Below, piece by piece: positions 29,080 to 37,463 of a stretch of 64,000 bases of DNA. This DNA comes from Pseudomonas iranensis. Its GTDB lineage: Bacteria > Pseudomonadota > Gammaproteobacteria > Pseudomonadales > Pseudomonadaceae. The notes under the pieces were generated by a model that had not been told where the DNA came from, searched no databases, and worked only from the letters and a program-made list of their open reading frames with translations. A program made the translations under genes and the position numbers. Location: assembly GCF_014268585.2 (NCBI RefSeq), contig NZ_CP077092.1:2418001-2482000 (forward strand), read 5' to 3'. Numbering within the stretch: the stretch's first letter is position 1; every line of letters starts with the position of its first letter.

Positions 29080-29108
29080 CCGCTCTCTATTACACGAGCA
29101 GTTTTCAT

Positions 29109-29195
29109 GTGGGAGCGAGCCTGCTCGCGAAAGCGGTGTGCCAGTCAACGTGGATGTGACTGAGCTGACGCCTTCGCGAGCAGGCTCGCTCCCAC
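29109..29195. repeat. REP pair (BIME), copy 1
   Basis: GTGGGAGCGAGCCTGCTCGC and its inverted partner flank a 40-bp spacer. It begins 30 bp after the LysR stop codon and could fold into a large hairpin that ends or protects the transcript. Confidence 0.95.
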
Positions 29196-29242
29196 TTTGT
29201 TTTTGTGGTGGTCTGCAAATTGAATGCACGCCGCCAAACCCT

Positions 29243-29329
29243 GTGGGAGCGAGCCTGCTCGCGAAAGCGGTGTGCCAGTCAACGTGGATGTGACTGACCC
29301 GCCGCCTTCGCGAGCAGGCTCGCTCCCAC
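29243..29329. repeat. REP pair (BIME), copy 2
   Basis: A near-exact repeat of the 29109-29195 unit, including the non-palindromic spacer GCGGTGTGCCAGTCAACGTG, so the two arose by tandem duplication of the whole REP-spacer-REP unit. Together with copy 1 it fills most of the 370-bp gap between the LysR and DoxX genes. Confidence 0.95.
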
Positions 29330-29449
29330 AATGTTTTGTGGCTGGCAGCAGAACGTCAGTGACCTGGAAAGCAACTAAGCACACCCATCCAATTTCTTCC
29401 GCCCCGGCGTTGGCATGATTCCCGTCAATGACATTCAAAGGGTCGGGTC

Positions 29450-29863
29450 ATGATTGCTACAAGGGATGAACAGGCGCGCGACTTGGGGTTGCTGTTCCTG
29501 CGGGTCAGTGGCGGGTTGTTTCTGTTGTGGGTGCACGGCTTGCCCAAGCTGCTGGACTTCACCGCACAGCTGCGACTGATCGAAGACCCGTTCCACCTCG
29601 GCGCCCACCTGACCCTGATCCTCGCGATTTTCGCCGAAGTCCTCTGCCCGTTGCTGATCGTCGCCGGTGTGCTGGCGCGTTTGGCCTGCTTGCCTATTCT
29701 CTTTGTACTGCTCGTGGCGCTGCTGGTCGTGCATCCGCAATGGAGTGTGGCTGAAGGGCAGTTTGGCTGGTTGCTGTTGATTCTTTTCACCACTGTCTTG
29801 ATTGCCGGGCCCGGACGGCTGGCGATTCCTGTTCGTTTGCCCGGAGTGCTGCGTTATGCCTGA
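29450..29863 (+). CDS. DoxX-family membrane protein
   Basis: A 137-residue inner-membrane protein with four hydrophobic segments, of the DoxX/YphA type. The N-terminal LLFLRVSGGLFLLWVHGLPK matches the family. DoxX proteins are linked to redox and thiol metabolism but their biochemical role is poorly defined. Its stop codon overlaps the start of the next gene (ATGCCTGA), indicating translational coupling and an operon. Confidence 0.9.
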   Translation: MIATRDEQARDLGLLFLRVSGGLFLLWVHGLPKLLDFTAQLRLIEDPFHLGAHLTLILAIFAEVLCPLLIVAGVLARLACLPILFVLLVALLVVHPQWSVAEGQFGWLLLILFTTVLIAGPGRLAIPVRLPGVLRYA

Positions 29864-30482
29864 AGTCCTCAATTCACAAGTACCGGGGGCCGATGAGACC
29901 GTCACGTTGATCATCAAACACTCGGTCAAGGCCGGTTTCGAATCGGCCTATGAAGCATGGCTGCGCAACATCGTGCGCGTTGCCGGGCAGCGGGAAGGGC
30001 ATTTGGGTGTGGACGTGGTGCGCGGCAAGCGCGGGCGTCTGGATTTTTACACTTGCGTATTGCGCTTCAGCTCCACCGAAGCGATGCAGGGCTGGCTGGA
30101 ATCCTCCGAGCGTCAGGCGCTGGTGGCTGAAGCCGCGCCGATGCTGGCTGACGGCGATCAGACCGAAGTCGCGCCGGTTAATGAGTTCTGGTTCACACCG
30201 CTGGCCGAAGCCGGCTCGCCACCGCCGCGCTGGAAGCAGGCTGTCGTCACCCTGTTGGTGATTCTGCCGCACACCCTGCTGGTGCCGCTGATCTGGGGCC
30301 CGTTGCTGGCGCTGCATCCGTTTCTGTCCAACTACGTGGTCGCCACGTTCCTGATCACCCTGACCATCGTCCTCTCGGTGGTCTACGTGGTGATGCCGCC
30401 CGTGACCCGTTTGTTCACGCCTTGGCTGGAAGCCAGCCAGGCCCACGAACACCTCGATTCCCAAGAAACCTCGCCGCGTTGA
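29856..30482 (+). CDS. Antibiotic-biosynthesis-monooxygenase-like membrane protein
   Basis: A 208-residue protein. An N-terminal ABM-type ferredoxin-like domain (about 15-110: TLIIKHSVKAGFESAYEAWL, then VAGQREGHLGVDV) is joined to a C-terminal membrane part with two helices (about 128-152 and 160-185). This fusion is a recurrent bacterial architecture; the ABM fold is found in small cofactor-independent oxygenases and in haem- or quinone-handling proteins. It overlaps doxX by 8 bp and precedes the amidohydrolase by 40 bp. Confidence 0.85.
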   Translation: MPEVLNSQVPGADETVTLIIKHSVKAGFESAYEAWLRNIVRVAGQREGHLGVDVVRGKRGRLDFYTCVLRFSSTEAMQGWLESSERQALVAEAAPMLADGDQTEVAPVNEFWFTPLAEAGSPPPRWKQAVVTLLVILPHTLLVPLIWGPLLALHPFLSNYVVATFLITLTIVLSVVYVVMPPVTRLFTPWLEASQAHEHLDSQETSPR

Positions 30483-30522
30483 GCGGGGTTTGCTTCTTTT
30501 CACTTTTGCTTGAGGAACTGCG

Positions 30523-32361
30523 ATGAGCGCCGATCTGATTCTGTTCAATGGCCAATTTCATACCGTAGACCGGGAAAAACCACTGGCCAGCGCCGTGGCG
30601 ATCAAGGACGGCCGCTTCGTCGCCGTCGGTAACGACGCCGAAGCCATGGCCCTCAAGGGCAGCGCCACGCAAGTGGTCGACATGAAGGGCCGTTGCGTCA
30701 TCCCTGGCCTCAACGACTCGCACCTGCATCTGATTCGTGGCGGTTTGAACTACAACCTCGAACTGCGTTGGGAAGGTGTGCCATCGCTCGCCGATGCGCT
30801 GCGCATGCTCAAGGACCAGGCCGATCGCACGCCGACCCCGCAGTGGGTGCGCGTGGTCGGTGGCTGGAACGAATTCCAGTTCGCCGAAAAACGCATGCCG
30901 ACTCTGGAAGAAATCAACCAGGCCGCGCCGGACACCCCGGTGTTCATCCTGCACCTGTATGACCGCGCATTGCTCAACCGCGCCGCTCTGCGTGTGGCCG
31001 GCTACACCCGCGACACGCCGAACCCACCAGGTGGCGAGATCGTGCGCGACAGTAATGGCAACCCGACCGGCATGCTGGTCGCTCGGCCGAACGCGATGAT
31101 TCTCTACTCGACGCTGGCCAAAGGGCCGAAGCTGCCGCTGGAATATCAGGTCAACTCTACTCGTCAGTTCATGCGCGAACTCAATCGCCTCGGCCTGACC
31201 AGTGCGATCGACGCCGGCGGTGGTTTCCAGAACTATCCGGACGATTACCAAGTAATCGAACAACTGGCCAAAGACGACCAGTTGACCGTTCGCATCGCCT
31301 ACAACCTGTTCACCCAGAAGCCGAAAGAAGAGCTGACCGATTTTCAGAACTGGACCGGCAGCGTCAAGTTGCATCAGGGCGACGACTACCTGCGCCACAA
31401 CGGCGCCGGCGAAATGCTGGTGTTCTCCGCCGCCGACTTCGAAGACTTCCTCGAACCGCGTCCGGACCTGCCGCAAACCATGGAACAGGAACTCGAGCCG
31501 GTGGTGCGCCACTTGGTCGAACAGCGCTGGCCGTTCCGTCTGCACGCCACGTACAACGAATCGATCAGCCGCATGCTCGACGTGTTCGAGAAGGTCAACC
31601 GCGACATTCCGTTCAATGGTCTGCCGTGGTTCTTCGACCACGCTGAAACCATCACCCCGCAAAACATCGAACGTGTGAAAGCGCTGGGCGGCGGCATTGC
31701 GATTCAGGATCGCATGGCGTTCCAAGGCGAATACTTCGTCGATCGCTACGGCAAACAAGCCGCCGAAGCCACGCCACCGATCAAGCGCATGCTCGCTGAA
31801 GGTGTGCCGGTTGGTGCAGGCACCGACGCCACGCGCGTGTCCAGTTACAACCCGTGGACCTCGCTGTACTGGATGGTCAGCGGCCGCACCGTTGGCGGTC
31901 TGGCCCTCTACGAAGAAGGTTTGCCACGCAGCACCGCGCTGGAACTGTTCACCCACGGCAGCGCCTGGTTCTCCTCGGAGCAGGGCAAAAAAGGCCAGAT
32001 CCGTGTCGGTCAACTGGCAGACCTCGCTGCACTGAGCGCGGACTTCTTCAGCGTTGAAGAAGAAGCGATCAAGTGGATCGAGTCAGTGATGACCGTGGTC
32101 GGCGGCAAGATTGTCTACGCCGCCGGCGACTTCGAAGACCTCGGCCCGCGCTCGATTCCGGTGCTGCCGGACTGGTCGCCGGTAGTCAAAGTCCCGGGCC
32201 ACTGGCGCCCGAACTCGCCGCTGCAAGCGCAGGTTCACCAGTGCAGCGGGCCATGCGCCGTGCACACCCACAGCCATGAAAAAGCGCGGATGTCGAATGC
32301 GCCGGTCAGCGATTTCGCCGGTTTCTGGGGCGCGTTCGGCTGTTCCTGCTTCGCGTTCTGA
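30523..32361 (+). CDS. YtcJ-like amidohydrolase with Cys/His-rich tail
   Basis: A 612-residue metal-dependent hydrolase of the amidohydrolase superfamily, YtcJ-like. The metal-binding HxH is in LNDSHLHL (residue 66 region), with further ligands in WFFDHAE and GAGTDATRV. The last 50 residues extend beyond the barrel and contain QCSGPCAVHTHSHE and GCSCFAF, which could bind a metal. TTGAGGAACTGCG precedes the ATG. It is in an operon with DoxX, an ABM protein and an isochorismatase-like hydrolase; the substrate is probably an N-formyl, amide or urea compound (inference). Confidence 0.88.
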   Translation: MSADLILFNGQFHTVDREKPLASAVAIKDGRFVAVGNDAEAMALKGSATQVVDMKGRCVIPGLNDSHLHLIRGGLNYNLELRWEGVPSLADALRMLKDQADRTPTPQWVRVVGGWNEFQFAEKRMPTLEEINQAAPDTPVFILHLYDRALLNRAALRVAGYTRDTPNPPGGEIVRDSNGNPTGMLVARPNAMILYSTLAKGPKLPLEYQVNSTRQFMRELNRLGLTSAIDAGGGFQNYPDDYQVIEQLAKDDQLTVRIAYNLFTQKPKEELTDFQNWTGSVKLHQGDDYLRHNGAGEMLVFSAADFEDFLEPRPDLPQTMEQELEPVVRHLVEQRWPFRLHATYNESISRMLDVFEKVNRDIPFNGLPWFFDHAETITPQNIERVKALGGGIAIQDRMAFQGEYFVDRYGKQAAEATPPIKRMLAEGVPVGAGTDATRVSSYNPWTSLYWMVSGRTVGGLALYEEGLPRSTALELFTHGSAWFSSEQGKKGQIRVGQLADLAALSADFFSVEEEAIKWIESVMTVVGGKIVYAAGDFEDLGPRSIPVLPDWSPVVKVPGHWRPNSPLQAQVHQCSGPCAVHTHSHEKARMSNAPVSDFAGFWGAFGCSCFAF

Positions 32362-32370
32362 GTTTGAAAA

Positions 32371-32397
32371 AAGCGCCGGTCATCAGGACCGGCGCTT
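32371..32397 (+). promoter_or_regulatory. Hairpin between amidohydrolase and YcaC-like genes
   Basis: AAGCGCCGGTC (32371-32381) pairs with GACCGGCGCTT (32387-32397) right after the amidohydrolase stop. No T run follows on the plus strand, so it is likelier to be a partial terminator or an mRNA-processing structure tuning expression of the distal gene. Confidence 0.6.
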
Positions 32398-32429
32398 ACC
32401 GCAACAACCATCCATCCAGGAGTTTTGCC

Positions 32430-33053
32430 ATGAGCGTTCCTTACAAGCGTCTGAACAAAGATGATGCCGTCGTCCTGCTGGTCGATCACCAGACCGGTCT
32501 GATCTCGCTGGTGCAGGATTTCTCGCCGAACGAGTTCAAGAACAACGTGCTGGCACTGGGCGACATCGCCAAGTTCTTCAAGCTGCCGACCATTCTGACC
32601 ACCAGCTTCGACGCAGGTCCAAACGGCCCGATCGTGCCCGAGCTGCTCGAGCAATTCCCCGACGCGCCGTTCATTCAGCGTCCAGGCCAGATCAACGCCT
32701 GGGACAACGAAGACTTCGTCAAAGCGATCAAGGCCACCGGCCGTAAACAACTGATCATCGCCGGTGTAGTGACCGACGTTTGCGTAGCTTTCCCGACCCT
32801 GTCGGCGATCGCTGAAGGCTTCGAAGTGTTCGTCGTCACCGACTCGTCGGGTACCTTCAACACCACCGTGCAACAAGCAGCGTGGGCGCGGATGTCCGCC
32901 GCCGGTGCACATCTGATGAACTGGTTCGCTGTGGCCTGCGAGCTGCAGGGCGACTGGCGCAACGACATGGAAGGCCTGGCGCATCTGCTGTCCGAGCGTC
33001 TGCCCAACTATCGCAACCTGATCAACAGCTACACCAAGTTCACTGCCAAGTAA
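32430..33053 (+). CDS. Isochorismatase-like cysteine hydrolase (YcaC type)
   Basis: A 207-residue hydrolase, the same length as Escherichia coli YcaC. The catalytic set is visible: D19 in LLVDHQTGL, a lysine or equivalent in the middle, and C118 in GVVTDVCVAFP. AGGAG lies before the ATG at 32430. YcaC-like enzymes are octameric and of uncertain substrate. It is the last gene after the amidohydrolase; a repeat element begins 12 bp after the stop. Confidence 0.93.
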   Translation: MSVPYKRLNKDDAVVLLVDHQTGLISLVQDFSPNEFKNNVLALGDIAKFFKLPTILTTSFDAGPNGPIVPELLEQFPDAPFIQRPGQINAWDNEDFVKAIKATGRKQLIIAGVVTDVCVAFPTLSAIAEGFEVFVVTDSSGTFNTTVQQAAWARMSAAGAHLMNWFAVACELQGDWRNDMEGLAHLLSERLPNYRNLINSYTKFTAK

Positions 33054-33064
33054 TCTGGTCGAAA

Positions 33065-33244
33065 GTCAAAAGCCCCTCACCCTAGCCCTCTCCCGGAGGG
33101 AGAGGGGACTGACAGCGTTGTTTGCTAGAGTTGCATCGACCTGCAATACCGAGCCGAGCTCCGCTCTTGAAACGCATGGAGATCGGCTCCCTTTCACCCT
33201 CGCCCCCTTAGGGGGAGAGGGCTGGGGTGAGGGGGTGAGCTTTT
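33065..33244. repeat. Dispersed inverted-repeat element, copy A
   Basis: The element starts GTCAAAAGCCCCTCACCCTA and ends with a near-complement (GGCTGGGGTGAGGGGGTGAG at 33220-33239). The interior contains GGGAGATCGGCTCC-like sequence shared with a second copy at 62541-62820, which lies in the opposite orientation. It fills the gap between the YcaC-like gene and the convergent mechanosensitive-channel gene. Confidence 0.85.
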
Positions 33245-33262
33245 GATCTTCAAAGTTTCAGA

Positions 33263-34690
33263 TCAGCGTTTTTGCAACCAACCCAAGAAACCACCTTTTT
33301 TCACCGCCACCGGTTTGGCCATCAACGCGAGGCGACTGTTCTGCTGACGCACCGCCTGCAACTTGTTCAAGGCCCGGCCGACTTCGCTGCGCTTGTCCAT
33401 GCACTCACGGGTCAACTGTTTGTCGAGACGATAGATGATGCTCGACGTCAGCGCTGTGAACGTCGCCTGCGACGGTGTATCGGCAAGAATGCTCTGCTCA
33501 CCCATGACTTCGCTCGGCCCCATGCGCCCGGCCTCGGTCTGGCCATTGCCGTCCGGCACCGTCGCGCTGACCACGCCCGTGGCGATCACGAACAGACTGT
33601 CCGGCACCTCGTCCAGATCCAGCACCACCTGACCGGCCGTGTACTGCTGCGCGACCATCGACTCAGCGAGGCGATCGCGTTCTTCACTGCTCAGCGAGCG
33701 GAAAATCTTCACCTCGTCCAGCAACACACGAGCACGGCTCGACGGTTCGATCACGCCGTCGGGATGCCGGGAAATACCCGCCGCTTCGAGATGGCGGTGG
33801 GCGAGGTCGAACAGTTGATTGCGCACTTCGCTCTTCTTGCCCAGCTCGGCGATGAAACCGCTGGCAACGTATTCCGACATGGTTTCGCCGGCCTCTTTGA
33901 GTACGGCTTTCGGCGCCGGGCTGAGCAGCAGAGAACTGCTGCCCTGCAAGGTGCGATCAAGGGCATCCAATACCCGCCGCGGACGAATGTGGTTCGGCAC
34001 CTTGATACTGATCGAGACGCCGTGCATGTTGTTCGGCCGGCTGAGGTTGACGATCTTTGCCTTGGCCGCCACCGAGTTCGGTACGACGGCCATGGTGCCG
34101 GCGCTGGTCAGCAGGTGCGTGGCGCGCCAGTCGATATCGAAGACCTTGCCTTCGACGCCGTCGATCATCACAAGATCGTCCACCTGATACGGCTTGGTGG
34201 TGTTAAGGACGATGCCGGAAAACACGTCGGCGAGGGTGCTTTGCAGCGCCAGACCGACCACGATGGCGACCACCCCGGAAGTGGCCAGCAGACCTTTGAC
34301 TGGCAGCTCCAGCACGTAACCGGCTGCCGCAACAATGGCGACCAGAAACACCAGCGCGCCGATGACATCCTGCAACAAGCGTCCGCTGTGACCGATGCGG
34401 CGCATCAGCGCCAGGCCGATCACTTCGGTCAGCACCCGTGCTGCGTACAACCACCAGAGAATCCCCAGCGCCGTCGCCCCCAGTTGTGCCACGCGATCAT
34501 CAGCGAACAGCGGAGCCTGCAACGGGCTGACACCGGCATTGATCACCAGCGCGCTGAACGCCAGAAACAGCGCCAGACGCACGCCGACTCGCGGCGCGCG
34601 GTGGCTGAAGGGCGAGAAGTGCCAGAGTGCGGCGTCGAGCAGGAGCAGGACGGCGCTCCAGGACAGCAGGTGGGCGTAGAAAAGAGTCAT
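33263..34690 (-). CDS. MscS-type channel with cyclic-nucleotide-binding domain
   Basis: A 475-residue inner-membrane channel. Several hydrophobic helices fill residues 1-150; the pore-lining helix carries the MscS-like ATSGVVAIVVGLALQSTLAD. A beta domain follows (VDDLVMIDGVEGKVFDIDWR). Residues about 330-445 form a cyclic-nucleotide-binding-like fold (GQVVLDLDEVPDSLFVIATG and GEQSILADTPSQATF). Such bCNG channels may be ligand-gated rather than tension-gated. It ends at a dispersed repeat and starts beside an inverted repeat. Confidence 0.93.
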   Translation of the reverse strand: MTLFYAHLLSWSAVLLLLDAALWHFSPFSHRAPRVGVRLALFLAFSALVINAGVSPLQAPLFADDRVAQLGATALGILWWLYAARVLTEVIGLALMRRIGHSGRLLQDVIGALVFLVAIVAAAGYVLELPVKGLLATSGVVAIVVGLALQSTLADVFSGIVLNTTKPYQVDDLVMIDGVEGKVFDIDWRATHLLTSAGTMAVVPNSVAAKAKIVNLSRPNNMHGVSISIKVPNHIRPRRVLDALDRTLQGSSSLLLSPAPKAVLKEAGETMSEYVASGFIAELGKKSEVRNQLFDLAHRHLEAAGISRHPDGVIEPSSRARVLLDEVKIFRSLSSEERDRLAESMVAQQYTAGQVVLDLDEVPDSLFVIATGVVSATVPDGNGQTEAGRMGPSEVMGEQSILADTPSQATFTALTSSIIYRLDKQLTRECMDKRSEVGRALNKLQAVRQQNSRLALMAKPVAVKKGGFLGWLQKR

Positions 34691-34718
34691 GACCGGTACT
34701 CCGCGACGCTGGTGAGAA

Positions 34719-34794
34719 AAAAGATCGCAGCCTGCGGCAGTTCCTACAGGGAATCGTATTCCAGGGTAGGCGCTGCCGCAGGTTGCGATCTTTT
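34719..34794. repeat. Inverted repeat (GATCGCAG/CTGCGATC type)
   Basis: AAAAGATCGCAGCCTGCGGC at 34719-34738 is imperfectly complementary to 34775-34794. It lies between the mechanosensitive-channel start and the 3' end of the esterase gene, both on the minus strand. With a T run on the minus-strand side, it can terminate the esterase transcript. Confidence 0.8.
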
Positions 34795-34798
34795 GCTT

Positions 34799-35821
34799 TT
34801 ATGGATTCAGATGAGTCTTCAGTTCAGCCGCCGCCTGACGCACCGCGGCTTTGACTTCCGGAATCTGGCTCAGCGGATTGAGCAGACCAAAGTCATGAAT
34901 CATCCCGTTGTAACGCACCGAGGTCACCGGCACGCCGGCCGCATCCAGATGCCGCGCATAACCTTCGCCTTCATCACGCAGCACGTCGAACTCGGCGGTC
35001 TGCACCAGGGCAGCGGGCAGGCCCTTGAGCTGTTCGGCGCTGGCTTTGAGCGGCGAGGCATGGATCTGCGCACGCTCGGCCGGGTTGGTGGTGTAGTTGT
35101 CCCAGAACCACTGCATCATGCCTTTGGTGAGGAAGTGGCCCTCGGCAAATTGCTGGTACGACCCGTCGTCGAACTGCGCATTGGTCACCGGCCACATCAA
35201 CAGCTGGAAGCGCAGGGCAGGGGTTTTCTGCTCTTTGGCCATCAACGCTACGACCGCTGCCATGTTGCCGCCGACGCTGTTGCCGGCCACCGCCAGACGC
35301 TTGCCGTCGACACCGATGTCCTTGCCGTGCTCGGCCACCCATTTCGTCGCAGCGTAAGCCTGATTGATCGCGGTCGGGTACTGCGCTTCCGGCGATGGCG
35401 TGTAATCGACATACACCGCAACAGCGCCCGAGCCGACCACCAGATCACGAATCAGGCGCTGGTGCGTCGGGAAGTCACCCAGTACCCAGCCGCCACCGTG
35501 GAAGAACATGAACACCGGCAACTCGCCTTTGACCTTGGTCGGGCGCACCACTTTCAGGTTGAGGGTCTGGCCATCGACCTTGATCGCCTTGTCGCTGACC
35601 TCCACACCGGACAGATCAACCTTCACCGAAGCCTGCGCACCGGTCAGCACCGCACGGGCGTCTTTCGGGCTCAGTTGCTCCAGCGGACGACCACCGCCAG
35701 CGGCGAGGGCATCGAGGAACGCTTGGGTGTTGTGTTCGACGCCAGGGCTGCCAGCGGCGAAAGCGCTGCTGACGGACAGGGCGAGGAGGGACGCGGCGAG
35801 GGTTTTCTTGACGATGTTCAT
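34799..35821 (-). CDS. Secreted alpha/beta hydrolase, HSL-like esterase
   Basis: A 340-residue esterase of the hormone-sensitive-lipase group. A signal peptide (MNIVKKTLAASLLALSVSS) is followed by the oxyanion motif FFHGGGWVLGD, the nucleophile in AGNSVGGN, the acid in AEFDVLRDEG and the histidine in GMIHDFGLL. The ATG at 35821 has AAGGATTTCCACC upstream; a longer in-frame start would bury the signal peptide. It is divergent from a LysR gene, its likely regulator. Confidence 0.92.
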   Translation of the reverse strand: MNIVKKTLAASLLALSVSSAFAAGSPGVEHNTQAFLDALAAGGGRPLEQLSPKDARAVLTGAQASVKVDLSGVEVSDKAIKVDGQTLNLKVVRPTKVKGELPVFMFFHGGGWVLGDFPTHQRLIRDLVVGSGAVAVYVDYTPSPEAQYPTAINQAYAATKWVAEHGKDIGVDGKRLAVAGNSVGGNMAAVVALMAKEQKTPALRFQLLMWPVTNAQFDDGSYQQFAEGHFLTKGMMQWFWDNYTTNPAERAQIHASPLKASAEQLKGLPAALVQTAEFDVLRDEGEGYARHLDAAGVPVTSVRYNGMIHDFGLLNPLSQIPEVKAAVRQAAAELKTHLNP

Positions 35822-35852
35822 GGTGGAAATCCTTTTGAATGATTTTGATTTT

Positions 35853-35914
35853 CTGATCGTTCCCACGCTCTGCGTGGGAATGCAGCCGGGGACGCTCCGC
35901 GTCCCAACGATCAG
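35853..35914. repeat. Palindromic repeat between esterase and LysR genes
   Basis: CTGATCGTT (35853-35861) and AACGATCAG (35906-35914) enclose two inner hairpins, CCCACGCTCTGCGTGGG and GGGACGCTCCGCGTCCC. This GTTCCCACGCTC-type unit is common in Pseudomonas intergenic DNA. Here it lies in a divergent promoter region rather than at a 3' end. Confidence 0.85.
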
Positions 35915-36036
35915 ATGGCTGCCTTCGGCAGCTCTTTGTGTTCAGGGTTGTTTTCAAACCGTGAGCACAGATTAATGGGCTGCTGAAAAGCGAAAAAGCG
36001 GCTATAAAGCGTTTAACTGTCCACCAGAGAGTGACA

Positions 36037-36936
36037 ATGAACCCGTTCGAAGACATGCGTATTTTTTGCCAGGTGATGGACTCCGGCAGCTTCACCGCTG
36101 CGGCCGATCAGTTGGGCCTGTCCAAGCAATTCGTCAGCCGCCGTTTGATGCAACTGGAAGAGCGCCTCGGTGTGCGCTTGTTGAATCGCTCGACCCGCCG
36201 CCTCGACGTGACGCCGCTGGGGCAGAGCTATTACGAATCGGCGTTGCGTTTGCTCGGAGAAGTCGAGCAGGTCGAGCAGGGCATCGCCGGCGAAACCGCC
36301 GAGCCGCGCGGCACGATTCGCCTCAGCGCGCCGCTGTCGTTCGCGGTGGCGCATCTGGGTTGTCTGCTGCCGCTGTTCCTGCAGCGTTATCGCGAGGTCA
36401 CCGTCGAGGTCGACCTGAGCGATCGCCCGGTCGACCTGCTCGGCGAAGGTTACGACCTGGCCCTGCGCATCGGCGTGCTGGAAGACTCGACACTGATCGC
36501 CCGGCGCATCGCCAGCATCGAACGGGTCTACTGCGCCAGCCCGGCCTACCTCGCCGAACGCGGCACACCACTCAAACCCGAAGACCTGCACAGCCACGAT
36601 TGCCTGCCTTACGGCCACGGTCGCTCGGTGCAATGGCGCTTCAACGAAGCACCGGGCAAACCGCTGCTGATCAACGTCACCGGGCGCATGCGCGTCAACA
36701 ACGGCGAACTGCTGCGAGACGCAGCGGTGCAGGGGATGGGCATTACCTATCTGCCAACCTTCATCGTCGGTGCGGCGTTGAAGGACGGGCGGCTGGTGCC
36801 GGTGCTGGATGACCTGCGCCCGGAGCCGCTGACCCTGTCGGCGGTTTATCCGCAGCATCGCCAGGCTTCGCGGCCGGTGCAGGCGCTGGTGGAGTTTTTG
36901 CGTGAGCGGCTTAACCAGAGTCATGTGAATCTTTGA
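36037..36936 (+). CDS. LysR-family transcriptional regulator
   Basis: A 299-residue regulator with the N-terminal helix-turn-helix MRIFCQVMDSGSFTAAADQL, followed by SKQFVSRRLMQLEERLGVRL, and a complete effector domain. It belongs to the subgroup with RSTRRLDVTPLG after the wing. The ATG at 36037 is preceded by AGAGAG; GTG at 36031 is an in-frame alternative. Divergent from the secreted esterase. Confidence 0.93.
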   Translation: MNPFEDMRIFCQVMDSGSFTAAADQLGLSKQFVSRRLMQLEERLGVRLLNRSTRRLDVTPLGQSYYESALRLLGEVEQVEQGIAGETAEPRGTIRLSAPLSFAVAHLGCLLPLFLQRYREVTVEVDLSDRPVDLLGEGYDLALRIGVLEDSTLIARRIASIERVYCASPAYLAERGTPLKPEDLHSHDCLPYGHGRSVQWRFNEAPGKPLLINVTGRMRVNNGELLRDAAVQGMGITYLPTFIVGAALKDGRLVPVLDDLRPEPLTLSAVYPQHRQASRPVQALVEFLRERLNQSHVNL

Positions 36937-37012
36937 TAGTGGTGCCTACCGGGCAAACAAACGGCGTGTTATCGATCGGGCGAACGTCACACCGTTTTTT
37001 CCTGCTATGTCT

Positions 37013-37282
37013 TTATGGATATTCCTGTCGGGTATGCAAAACGCTAAGTATCTCGATTCGATCCGTCACCTCATAAATCACTACGTAGTTAGGATGTATA
37101 ACGATTTCCCGGGTGCCGGGAGATCGACCTTTACGGTAGAGATGGGGATGAACGGAGAGTGAGGTTGTGGATTCTTCGATGGATTTCGAGAGACTCACTG
37201 CGGCTGCAAAGTTTCTCTAGCCAATGTATCTGAGGATGTTCGAAAGATCGGCCTTGGCTTCGGGCCGCCACTCAATCTGCAT
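37013..37282 (-). pseudogene. RelE/ParE toxin gene interrupted by an amber codon
   Basis: Reading from ATG 37282 gives MQIEWRPEAKADLSNILRYI-G, then TAG at 37219-37217, then continues in the same frame with RNFAAAVSLSKSIEESTTSL and ends VLHTRQEYP. The joined 89-codon product has the layout of a RelE/ParE toxin, with the C-terminal region IVIHPNYVVIYEV typical of ParE. A single C-to-T change (CAG to TAG) would explain the stop. The start overlaps the antitoxin stop by 11 bp. It is therefore probably an inactive toxin, unless an amber suppressor or internal GTG start at 37198 is used. Confidence 0.85.
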
Positions 37283-37463
37283 CGGCCTTTTTTCGCATGG
37301 ATTCGATCAAGGCATGCATGTCCGCCATCACGTCCTCATGGGGGAGACTCGGATGGGGATCATCTCTGGACGCCTGCACCTTGGCTCGCAACCAGCGATC
37401 ATGACTGGCAGCCTGCTCGTCGTTTTCAAACCCTGAATCGTCGGGAAAGATTTTGCCGTCCAT
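37272..37463 (-). CDS. Antitoxin of a ParE-type toxin-antitoxin pair
   Basis: A 63-residue protein starting MDGKIFPDDSG. The C-terminal half HDRWLRAKVQASRDDPHPSL, then HEDVMADMHALI, is the RelB-like antitoxin signature that precedes ParE toxins in proteobacteria. It overlaps the toxin gene by 11 bp. The partner toxin is interrupted (37013-37282), so the antitoxin may now be an orphan. Confidence 0.8.
   Translation of the reverse strand: MDGKIFPDDSGFENDEQAASHDRWLRAKVQASRDDPHPSLPHEDVMADMHALIESMRKKADAD

Noticed and set aside
29109..29329. Possible CRISPR array
   Set aside because: The repeated units are palindromic REP pairs with a shared spacer, not short direct repeats with unique spacers, and no cas genes are present.
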